This document shows positions 53,990 through 64,000 of a stretch of 64,000 bases of DNA, piece by piece; the first letter of the stretch is position 1, and the number at the start of each line of letters is the position of its first letter. The notes beneath the pieces were generated by a model that did not search any database, had not been told where the DNA came from, and saw only the letters and a list, made by a program, of their open reading frames with translations. The translations under genes and the position numbers were made by a program. Source of the DNA: Plotosus lineatus (Eukaryota; Chordata; Actinopteri; Siluriformes; Plotosidae); assembly GCA_024760905.1 (NCBI GenBank), contig CM045733.1, positions 68,392,501-68,456,500 on the forward strand, in the 5' to 3' direction.

Positions 53990-56530
53990 TAGTAAATAAC
54001 AAAGGATACAAGATGAAGCAGACAACACAGTTATTACATTGTACCCCATCATCTTTAATTATCATCATGTATTAGAGCTGTCACATAGCAACAGAAAAAG
54101 TAATCCATAAAGCTCCCTGAAAGAGAAGCCGTACATGAAAAATATCAATCTTAATATTCACTAAAATAAATACTGAGTTTACAAAAGTTGTACAACTTAT
54201 GAAGAGATTTACAACACATTCATGTTCAGAACTTTTGCCTTCGGGGGTTCATACTCAATGGTGTTTGACTTTTATCTTTGTGTTTATTTGTAAACTTAAG
54301 AAGGATCAATATAGCATTTCAGAGAATAGGTCTTTAATGGGAGGACACATGGAGGACGTATCCCCGCTCCTTCCTCTTGCTTACTCCAGCTTTGGTGTCA
54401 TACTCTAAAACTGCTGGAATACATTACTGTTAATGAGATCAGAAATTCATAAAACTACGAAGCATAAGTCAGTAAATCATTGTGCACTGCTGACGTTCGC
54501 TCGGTATTTGGCAGTCATTGAGGGAAAGATTTCCACACATTTTCGAACGTGTCTCTTGATGTCAGTGTCTGTTATGCTGAGAGTCGAATGCATTCTCATC
54601 AGCAAACTTCACACTGACACGAGTAAAATAATGCGAATGATTTTTTTATTATTATTATTATTTTTTTCATGATTGCATCTGCTACTAAAATTGCTGAGTG
54701 CTCAGTGACTCATGGTCAACGGGTGCTACATAATTAAAAAGTTTGAAGTATTAGAGTGGAACCAGGCATTAAAATAATTTTCCAGACTGCTTGTTGTTAA
54801 TTAACATTTATATAATTAATTAAAACAATTTTTATTAATACACAGCTGAGGTTGATGTTGCACCAACTCATCACAAGTACCATGAACTAAAGAGTACTTC
54901 TAAACTAAGCGGATTCCTATGGCATCCTGGGAAATTTCATATTCGGTACCAACATGCCCAGGGGGGAAAAAAAATCTAATTAAATGGTTTACTACATTCG
55001 CATTTAAAAAAAATGGGAACTTTGTTGGTTTTCAGTTCACTTCTCAGTCTTACAGTCAAGATGAAATTCAGTCTGGTGGTCGGAGTCCAGCCTTCATGCG
55101 ACCGTAGTAAGGATTAAGTGGTTTGAAAAAATGACTGAGACTTCTGGAAGTATTTTTTTGAAGTGCATGAGAATGATTAGAAGCTGGTTTGTGACCATGT
55201 ACATGTTTCGAATGAATATCTCAGCAGGATGTTGTCGAGTATGACGCAGTGCCCTCCAGCATAGACACTGACTGTTACATTATTCTGCAAGAATAATACC
55301 TCAAACTGAAGCAAGTGTTGAAGCAGTCCACTACCAAATTTCTTGAATAATAAATATTCCTATTTACAGCAAAATGAAAACACAGGCCAAGCTCTGGCCT
55401 TCAGCATATAAAGACCACCGGCTAAAAAGCACATAATTTTTTACCTTTTGATATGTACCTGTGAACAGGGTTAGCTTTGCTGGAGAAAATGAGAAAACAC
55501 ACAGAGGGGCTTTCCCCGTTCGAGCATGTTCAGTGGTACAGAGCCATCAATGCTAATGTTTGTTCACGAGATTTCTGCTCTTTTTCTATAAAACAACACA
55601 GTACCACAATTAACACTTGACCAAATGATCACATTTAAGGAATTTTCCCCCATTCTTTTCTTATAAATTTGGTCTTTGATAAAATATTAGCAACCAGAAT
55701 ACTGCATTATTTATGAAAACTATAATCAGTATCTTTTTAAAAGTGCTAGAAGTGCTTTCATTGCAGAAGAGGTAATTATGTAGGACTAAAACTAGAGCAT
55801 GAGGTGAACGTTTACTTCTAAAGGGTTTCCATTTCTATTCTATGCTGCTGTATGGAAACTGTTCGGACTTGTGTCCGTTCTTCCACCTGAAATGCCTTCC
55901 TCTGCTGAAAGGAGTGGATCCTGAAATGTGTTCTGATTTTTTTTTTTAACGATCTCTAATCTTACTGTTTAATAAGAAGCACAGTTGAAGGATGACAGAA
56001 ATCTTTAGTCTGTCAGCTGCTAATATTCGGATGGTTAAAAGCAGGATTTCAAGCATGGCCAGATTAGTGAGTAGAACTCATCTCCTGAAGACAATATGAA
56101 TGTTTAAAGCACATGGATAGGGTTTTGTTCTGTAGAAAATTAGAGATGATGTAGGACGCCGTCGTATCAGATGCATCCTTGATTACAGGAGACAGGCACT
56201 GGATGGAAATGACTGTCAAACTAACTGCTTGTAAAAAATATGTAAAGAACCACCTTTGCCCAAATGAATATAGCTAACTTATTTCATGCTTATAAGTATG
56301 CTCAGGTAGGCTAACATTTCTGAATGAGACTATTTCGTCTGAAAAAAAAAACCAAAAAACAAATAAAACAAACAAAAAAAAGAAACCACAGACATTAATT
56401 TAATGGACTGAACTTATAAGTGAATGTGAATGTAAGCGATCTCAGCAGTAGCCCCTCGTTTATCGATCACTGTACTCTATAGAGGAAGCTTTTGCAGTGC
56501 TAATATTTTAAAAAGTAAAATAATTTATCT
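53990..56530. other. Intergenic, no gene seen
   Basis: AT-rich. Only 55050-55135 resembles a fragment of SINE tail type 2 (ccagccttcatgcgaccgta; gtaaggattaagtggtt). Confidence 0.45.
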
Positions 56531-56534
56531 ACCA

Positions 56535-56876
56535 GGACAGTGGTGACCTGGTGGTAGAGGGCTGGCTTACTGATCTGAAGGTCAGTGGTTCAAGCCCCAC
56601 TATCACTGGGTTGTCACTTCTATCCCAACAGGGCAGTGAACTGGGTTATCAAAGGCCGGCCATGTCTCTCACTGTCTGTGGTGAGAGGCTGTCAAAGAAC
56701 CATCACTGACTTTCGAAAAGAGTAGGCTATTGGGTTGCCGTCAGTGTGTTTCTGCCCTGTGATAGACTGTTGAGCTGTCCTGGGTGTACTTTCCCGTCGC
56801 ACAAAGTCAGCTGAGATAGGCAGCAGCTTCTCTGCGACTCTAATTAGGGTCAACCAATTCAGAAAATGAAATGAAC
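56535..56876 (+). mobile_element. tRNA-derived SINE, tail type 2
   Basis: Head aggacagtggtgacctggtg; box B ggtggttcaagccc-like; body aaaggccggccatgtctctc; tail gactctaattagggtcaacc then (GAAAT)n. Confidence 0.82.
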
Positions 56877-57187
56877 TCATGTTCCAACTCTATCGTCCAA
56901 AGGCATGGTTACTGTTGCATGTATTGTCACCAGGTATTAATCAAAAACTGGATAGGAACATTTTGTTGTACATAGTATTTGTAGAATATTATACTCTTTT
57001 ATGCTTGTTAATGTTTTTTTGGACACTGAGGAAAAAAAACCCGGAATTTGTCAGCAATGTGGGACTCCGATTAAAACCATTGCAATCTAACACAATGTCC
57101 TGGTCAGTAGAAATGATCTCCTGATTATAAAGTCTGCTTAAATATTTATCACAAATAATTCTCATCAAATCATATTTGGGCAAGATA

Positions 57188-57192
<5 letters not shown>

Positions 57193-57234
<42 letters not shown>
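57193..57234. repeat. (AAT)n microsatellite
   Basis: About 14 trinucleotide units. Confidence 0.97.
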
Positions 57235-57235
<1 letters not shown>

Positions 57236-57433
57236 CACATGGAACATCAGCAAATTGTTAACATATCTGGTCAATAAACATTAGAAATAAGTACATCCTT
57301 GAATATAAATCAAATACCTTTGGCAACATTGTTCACAAGATCTTGAAGAGCACATAACTATGCTCGATCCACAAATCAGTAATTTGTTTCAGGACTCTGT
57401 GCTTGAGTTTATGCTGCGAGTGTGAGGATGCTA

Positions 57434-57573
57434 ATGCTAAGCGATGACACCTTCCAGTTTCTGCCCCGATGGCGTGTAGTCAGAAGCAGGATTCCTGTGA
57501 CTCTGTGTCATTCTGAACGGGCAGTTTTTCTTGTCCGCTGTTGTTTCCATTGTGTAGAACTGAGTACCTGAAA
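57434..57573 (-). other. Possible terminal exon, minus strand
   Basis: Acceptor ctttttttcag at about 57574 followed by frames open to stops at 57437 or 57480. One reads YSVLHNGNNSGQEKLPVQND to SCF; another reads MTQSHRNPASDYTPSGQKLE and on. Not recognised; no other exon found. Confidence 0.2.
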
Positions 57574-58109
57574 AAAAGTAACAACAAAAAACATGAGTTT
57601 CTTTCCTGGATGAGACAGCTCTTCTCTCCCAGTTGAGTGAGTGGCTCTGATGTTTCACTCCGGAATACTGTGCCGGAGTAATGACACTGTAATGGAGAAG
57701 TGTATGAGGTGAATTGCAAGGGCACCGAAAACACTGGCGCCTCTCATATTCCACAGCTAACCCACTACCGCTGTGATAGAAATGACACCATAAAATGTAT
57801 TTCCTGTTCTGTAAGGACTATTATATCACAGGGAACGGAATTTGTGATAAAAGTAAACATGGGGTATAGTTACAGACACAGCATATGCACAGTTGGGGAA
57901 ATAAGTATTCAAAACATCAATTAGTTTTCCATTAAAAATATTTCCGATGTAGCTACTCATAAAATGTTGAGCAGACATCGAGTATTCATGCAAAAAAGGA
58001 AACATAAACAAAACTTTAACATCCCAATCCTAAAAAGTTAAATTGAATAAATTGGAATGTCAGAAAAACCTACTGAACACAGCGAGATTACACAAATTAG
58101 TTCTTCTAC

Positions 58110-58815
58110 CCGTTCATTCATTTGCCGAACACTTTAATCCTACTAGGGTCACGAAAAGGCTGAAGACTCTCTCAGCCGACTCTTGGCGAAGGCAGGGTAT
58201 GCCTTGATCTGCTTGCCAGTTCTTTGCAGGGCCAACACATACATGCAACCATTTATACTCAAACCTACAGACAATTTGGAGTACCCAATTAGCATAATGT
58301 GTCTGGCAGTGGTGGCCTACTGGTATAGGGCGCTGGATCGCTGATCCTAAGGTTGGGGGTTCGAAACCCACTCTCCACAAGGTTGTCACTGTCCCCCCCA
58401 CTGCAGTTAACTGGGTTATCAAAGGCAGGCCATGTCTCTCATTGTCTATGGTGTGAGGTTCATGTAAAAGAACCATTGCTGACTTTCGTAAAGAGTAGCT
58501 GCATACCCGTCACCGTGTTTCTGTCCCTTATTAAAGGGTTGTGTCAGGAAGGGCATCCGACATAAAAAAACCCTATGCCAAATCGAATATGCAAATCAGA
58601 TGATTCACTGCGGTGACCCCTGAGGAAAAGGGAAAAGCCAACAGGAAGAAGAAGAATTAGCATAATGTGTATGTTTTTGAAACGTGGGCAGTAGCTAGAG
58701 TACCCAAAGGAAACCCATGCAAGCACAGGGAAAACATATGCAAACTTCACACAGAAACACCCGTGCTGAGCTCAGAACTCGAACCCAAGACCTTCTGGCT
58801 GTGAGGTGGCATGCT
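58110..58815 (-). repeat. Dispersed repeat split by a SINE
   Basis: 58110-58302 and 58671-58815 are halves of the repeat also at 40335 (cctacagacaatttggagta; ggaaacccatgcaagcacag). The SINE at 58303 separates them. Confidence 0.75.
58303..58654 (+). mobile_element. tRNA-derived SINE, tail type 1, with 16-bp target duplication
   Basis: Perfect duplication aattagcataatgtgt at 58287-58302 and 58655-58670. Head with A/B boxes; tail tgtcaggaagggcatccgac and gcggtgacccctgaggaaaa, ending in (GAA)n. Confidence 0.93.
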
Positions 58816-59461
58816 AACAAATAAAGGCTAGAAAATTAAATTTAGCTGGGTTTGTGTAGGTTGGAAGGTGAGTAGGAAAGTTTATATCTGAATTCAAGTA
58901 AACAAACTATTTAGCGCCAAACAATCATGCAAACATCCTATGATGTATAGAGTCAGGTGACTCTCTCAAGACCTTCACAACAAGACTCTTCAGCAGCATA
59001 GTGATGGCACTTGATACGAAAGGATTTCTCTAAATGTTCCTATAAGCACAATCATGACCATTACCTGCAAGTGGGCGCAGCATCACTCAATAATTCAACC
59101 ACTCTTTTTCCTTTAAAGATTTCTAATTGGCCACTCAGAATAATAGCCCAAGAGTTAAGGACCACCTGAAAGCGCTGGATGAGGTGAAGACGACAAAAAG
59201 AGAAAAGAATAGGCAATGCACTTCACAGCTATATTCTTCTTTCTTGATCAGCTCAGAAGCGTCCTTACTGAATCAAAGGCATGAATAAAGCTTATAGATT
59301 AGGGAAAATGTAGTGTGTTCAGATGAGACAATAAAGAAAAAAAAAATCAATCTTTTGAAAGTCCTATGGTTGGCTGTATAACTCTAAACTATCATTGATA
59401 CAGAAAAGTTAAGAGATAAATGCATCACGGTATGGAAATTTTTGGAGATTGCACTGGTATA

Positions 59462-60245
59462 CCGTATTTGACGTGATAAGCACCTATTAAAATGATTACC
59501 AGTGGAGTGGGACGGTAAGTGCTTATTACAATAGAGGTGGAAAACATGAAAAATAACAGAACAATAGAATAGTTTTGTAGTATTTTCGTTATTCATTTTG
59601 TGGTATCAACCAAATTACTTACATGAAAGCTGAAAATAAACAGAAAACAGCATAATTAAAAAAAAAAGACCCTTTAATTTTCCCTCCTGATGCTGTTCCT
59701 TTAAATATTTTTCCCCAGATGTAAAATCGAGCAAATCAACATGAATGTCAACTTTAGCACATGGCACATTGAAAAGCACATGGCCCAGAGTCGTTAAATG
59801 TATGAAGTTAGTGAGTAGGAGAATCGGGTGAAAAATACTCATCACCTTCTGATAGGTCCATATCTGGCTCATCGCTCCATTCATTCAGAGCATCTCATAG
59901 TTTTGCTGTAGCAGTTTCTCATGGTTCATCGGTCGTTGGACATTTTCCAAGACAACAGCAAAATATTTTCCTTTTTTTAAAGCACGGCAGAACAATCAAA
60001 TGTGTTGTTACTGATGAACATTATAGACATTCCCCAGTGGCAAGGGGTCTTGAAATACCGTGTAAACTCACTTTTACAGGCAGTGAATGCCTCATTTTAC
60101 CCTTACAGAGACTGATCCAATAAAATTGGTAAGTTTGATCTCCCATTTTGCTCGCAGTACACATGGGCGGTTATTAGACCTAAGATATAAAACAGGGGTG
60201 GGGGGGGGGCTTATTGGAGCGGGGTGCTTATTACGTCGGATACGG
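59462..60245. mobile_element. TA-flanked MITE (CCGTATCCGACGTAATAAGC ends), 784 bp
   Basis: Left ccgtatttgacgtgataagc and right complement ccgtatccgacgtaataagc, with TA at 59460-59461 and 60246-60247. No coding capacity; poly(G) near the right end. Pogo-like by TIR start (inference). Confidence 0.85.
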
Positions 60246-60249
60246 TAAA

Positions 60250-63200
60250 TGGAGTCGTATTTTGGAAAATACTTGAAAAGAATCTATCATCCACTGTACA
60301 ACTGAGAATGAGAAATGGCTGGATGACCCAGCATATACTGCAAAGAAACCTTTCAATTGAATGGCTCAAAGCAAGAAGAAAGTTTAGTCACATTTTGGAT
60401 AAAGACATGTTTATACTACCAAGTACTGTAATGGCAAAAAAAAAAAAAAGTGTTTTTTAATTAACCAATTAAAATGCTCAATTCTACATGACTCTGGTAT
60501 GAAATGATCATCATGTTTCTGCAAGAATGGGGTCAGTTGGCCAGGAATTGTTTTTATTTTATATAAATTATCTATATTTCATTTGTCAGCGACATAGCCT
60601 TATTTTGTTGTCACCAGTTCAACTTGTTCCACAGTGAGAAGATTAAGGTGTTGGAATGGTCCAGTCAATCAAGAGCCTTTAAGTCCAATAGAAAATTTGC
60701 AGAATGAGCTGAAGATTATGACTCACCATTTCATTTAACGAGTGTTTGTGTAGAAGCATGAGCCACAAGCCCACTTGAACACCGCGAGAGATTAGTTTCT
60801 TCATACAAGAATGAGGTTGCCATAGCCAACAAATACTCAGACCACTAACCTAATCCTTCCGTTATCTGTCTTATCTGTCAGGGTCGTAGGGGAAGCTGGT
60901 ACCAATCTCAGATAAGTTCAAACCAAAAGCCAGGTACACTCTTAACAGGTTATCAATCCATCACAGGGCTACTAAGGCTCCAGCCTTGCTATATTAGCTT
61001 GTTATTTAAGTAATTGTTAGCATGTTCAGATTTCTTGTCATGTTATAACATGTTATTGCACATAACCAGTTTATAGACATGAATAATCTTTTTCCTGTGT
61101 TATTGAAATCACACTATCATCTACTCAAACTTTTTATGTCAGAAGCAACACTGGAAATATTTTAAATGGAAAAGAATTGGCTTGTTATTGAACACTTCTC
61201 CCCTCCACTGTATGCCTACTGAGTTGCTTTTTAATGAAAAGGATCATCGTTGAGCAGGTTAGTGTGAACTTGGGAGCAAAAACGGAATCAGAGAGCCATT
61301 GTAGGGCCAATCACATTTTTTAAAAGGTATCACTGGAATTATATAATTACTTTATAATTACAGGTCTGAAACCATTAAAATTACACACTGCATGCTTACT
61401 CCTAATGTCTAAAGTCAAATAATTTTAAACCAAATCATGTTTTTGTAATTTGTCAGCAGCCAGAGGAATTTTTCTTCTAAATGCTCTTAAAAAAAAAAAA
61501 AAAAAAATTGATTCAACTGTTTTAAAGGCACACTTTTCCGCTGGCTAATGGATTCCTACATTATCTTTAATACTGCCTGGTAATGGCATCAACAGAAATT
61601 CATCTGTACAGTTCTCACGTCCTCATCTCTACACTCAATCACAAGCTATACAAATAAAAAACAATCAAAAGTTTCAAATCTAATGCTAATTCTGCTTTCA
61701 CTGCTTTAGTATTTGCCATCTTATAGACTTAGAAGCTCTTATGTTCAAAATGACATCATAATCACGGTTTCTAAAGTGGGACAATTGGGAACATTATGTG
61801 TAAGGACCATTTTATCACAGCGAACAGAATTTGTGATGGAACGGTCTGAGAAAATTTTGGTGCAACTGGATTATAAACCAAAGAATATTATTAATATTTT
61901 ATGTCATTAATTATCACTAGGAATGCTCAGAAATTAAGTGGTGGCGATCTACTTATGAAATTATTATTTGAATTTTTAAATGTTAATTTTCTTTTTATAA
62001 ACACCATTGCGGTTGCATTAGTAATGTCTTCCTGTTATATCAGTGTAGCACACAACAGCTACATCTCACAGCAATAATCCAAAAACTACTGTCTTTGGAC
62101 TTAACTAATTTATAGCCACTCATGGTCTGTGGCCAAGAACCAGACATGCTTTTCGTCACTGCTTCCATGGATATTACATATTTATAAAACCGTATATGAA
62201 TTTAATGTAGGCAGACATAAACAAGATGTGCACTTTGGTGGAAATGATAATGAATGATGGTAACGCAATACAGTATATCTGACTTTCAGACACAAAAGTT
62301 TCATAAGGGACTTTAAACATACTTTTCCTCTCAGTGTTTGGGTAAATATTATACTGTATACTATTCCACTGTTCTCACTAAATATATTTCATATGCTGAT
62401 TTATAACCACACAGGAAGGTGCAATTTTGGTTTTCTATTATGGGATAATTAACGATGTCGCTGAATCGTCAAGAAGAGAGAATGCTGAGCTTTAATCCAC
62501 CAAACCTAAAGTGCATAATTGGTTTAGTATAATCTACAATGAACATAGAAATAACACTAAGGCAACATTTTTATAGTTTATTTTTACATAATTTAATGAA
62601 TACAGAAGGTCAGGTCAGGTGAGCGTTGTATGCTCAGAGCAAAGTTCATTACTGTGTAGTATTTGTATATATTGTACACCTTACAGGTCTGGTGAATTTT
62701 GAAGCTGTTTTTTTTTTTGAAGATTTCCCCCTAATTTTTCTCCTAGAATTTAGTTGTCTCGTATTGCCTCCCTATCACATGACCACCACCAACCAGAGAG
62801 GGGCACGAGCAAGCATGTGCCCCCTTTATGATACATGATGCTGTCACCCACATCATCACAAATGACCTAAATCACTCCGAGGGAAAAAACTTTGTAAAAA
62901 AATGTGCTCCTTGATGGCCATGATTGGCTGGTGATTACTGTAAGTGACAAGGATGTGCCACCGTCCCTTGAAAGCTTGGACAGTTAGCTCCCATGGTCTC
63001 CTGGCCACAGATGGTTGGATTCCAACTTGTAGTCTCCAGGATGAACATCATGCACCTGTTGATGTGTCTCTTAGGAGGTCAGCTCTTCTTGTTTTGAGGA
63101 GAGCGATGCACTGAATGTAAATTTACACTACACTGTAATGTACTTGTGGGTTTTTATGCTAATTCAAAGTTTTATCAAATGCAATCAAATGCTTTCAGCA

Positions 63201-64000
63201 TCAGGAGATCAGTCTTTGGAATCACTGTAGAGAGAGACTTTGGCCCAATCTTTTCTCAAAATTGTTTCAGTTCAGTTTCTGTAGGTTAACTGCCCTTTTC
63301 ATCTGCCATAACATTTTAATGGGATTCAGGACTTTTGACCTTAAAAAAGGTCAGTCTTTTTCCCATCACTGAAGCTGCTGCAATATCAGGACCTTCGATA
63401 TCAGGGCCTAAAATCCAAAACATTTAAACATCTCTGATGTATCTCTGGCCTATTGACACTCTTTTTTATGAGTTGGAACCCACCGGTTAAAAAATTAAGT
63501 CTGTGGGGAGAATTCTTAATTGGTTTGTTTATATACAGTACATACAGCAAAAGTTCAAGTGTGGCACAGTCAGTGCTCTTCCTGGATACAGTACATTATT
63601 GTGGCAGAGTACAAGAATAAGCTCTGCATGGCTATTTGCTGTTTGATTTATGTTCAAAATTTCCTAAGTCTGTGGTAGTGTTTCAATTCCAAAAATCACT
63701 ATAAATGCATTCGTTTATAAACGAGCAAACCAGAGACGATTCCCGCTCTGAAATTAGACGTGAAGTTTGCGTTGAAACCCTTCATCCACTCCAAAGTTGC
63801 TAATGTTCCAGAATTCTGAAAGGAAATATACTAGAGCTATTCAGTGGAGCAAGCACAAAGAAGGATTGTTGCCACATTGCTGTTCTCTTACTCAGTGCAC
63901 TGTTTTAGTGGCTATATTCTATACAACTGAGTGTCAGTCTGAGGAAACACTGCTCTAACGTTGCTTATAAATGAATGTTACCTGAAATGTCAGATTTTCC
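60250..64000. other. Intergenic, no gene seen
   Basis: AT-rich. A weak mariner-like scrap (PLSPIENLQNELK in one plus frame near 60680-60720) may be a transposase relic. Poly(A) at 60437 and 61491. Nothing else recognised. Confidence 0.45.

Noticed and set aside
60224..60460. 78-codon ORF after the MITE at 59462
   Set aside because: Possibly a mariner relic, but too short and diverged for me to support. Only noted in the intergenic entry.

Overview
The window looks like teleost (ray-finned fish) nuclear DNA. It is AT-rich, intron-containing and packed with fish-type transposable elements: Tc1 and pogo/Tigger DNA transposons, several LINE families, tRNA-derived SINEs and long (AT)n tracts. The species cannot be named from sequence alone.

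One gene can be assembled with confidence: a matrin-3 (MATR3) family gene on the minus strand. It runs from a likely non-coding first exon and promoter near 36836-36960 to a stop codon at 5875-5877. Nineteen coding exons were placed by hand from splice sites. Codon phases close at every junction and the total is 3267 nt, giving a 1088-residue protein. Domain order is: N-terminal matrin region, matrin-type zinc finger 1, RRM1-RRM2, a long acidic/Ser-Lys linker, a second acidic block, a 20-nt microexon, RRM3-RRM4, a second acidic linker, zinc finger 2 and a short basic tail. Mammalian MATR3 has two RRMs, so the four-RRM layout is the main gene-level observation. It would act in the nucleus as an RNA-binding matrix/splicing factor.

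Layout: 1-1100 holds possible 3' exons of an unidentified plus-strand gene, with a poly(A) signal at 1089. A minus-strand poly(A) signal lies near 1290. 1700-5250 is a repeat belt. 5875-28969 is the matrin-3-like coding region. Its introns contain a three-deep nest of pogo/POGK-like transposons (6422-9499), a TA-flanked Tc1/mariner derivative (10367-11372), a pogo-like element carrying twelve 38-bp minisatellite units (15940-16985), a complete LINE with an 11-bp target-site duplication (18542-21889), a Tc1 copy fused to a pogo end (22044-23515), and a pogo-like region with a long inverted repeat and a GC-rich LINE fragment (24936-26757). Intron 1 (29142-36835) holds a chimeric LINE. 37000-64000 is intergenic in appearance: SINEs, pogo-like MITEs (two 789-bp copies about 98% identical), a 1.5-kb Tc1 element, LINE scraps and unique AT-rich DNA. 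No firm gene was found there.

No undescribed enzymatic or defence system was found. The more unusual signals are the four-RRM matrin with a microexon, the CCAAT/GC-box minisatellite inside a transposon inside this gene, a SINE family with one tRNA-like head and two alternative LINE tails, and a LINE-LINE chimera with microhomology at its junction.
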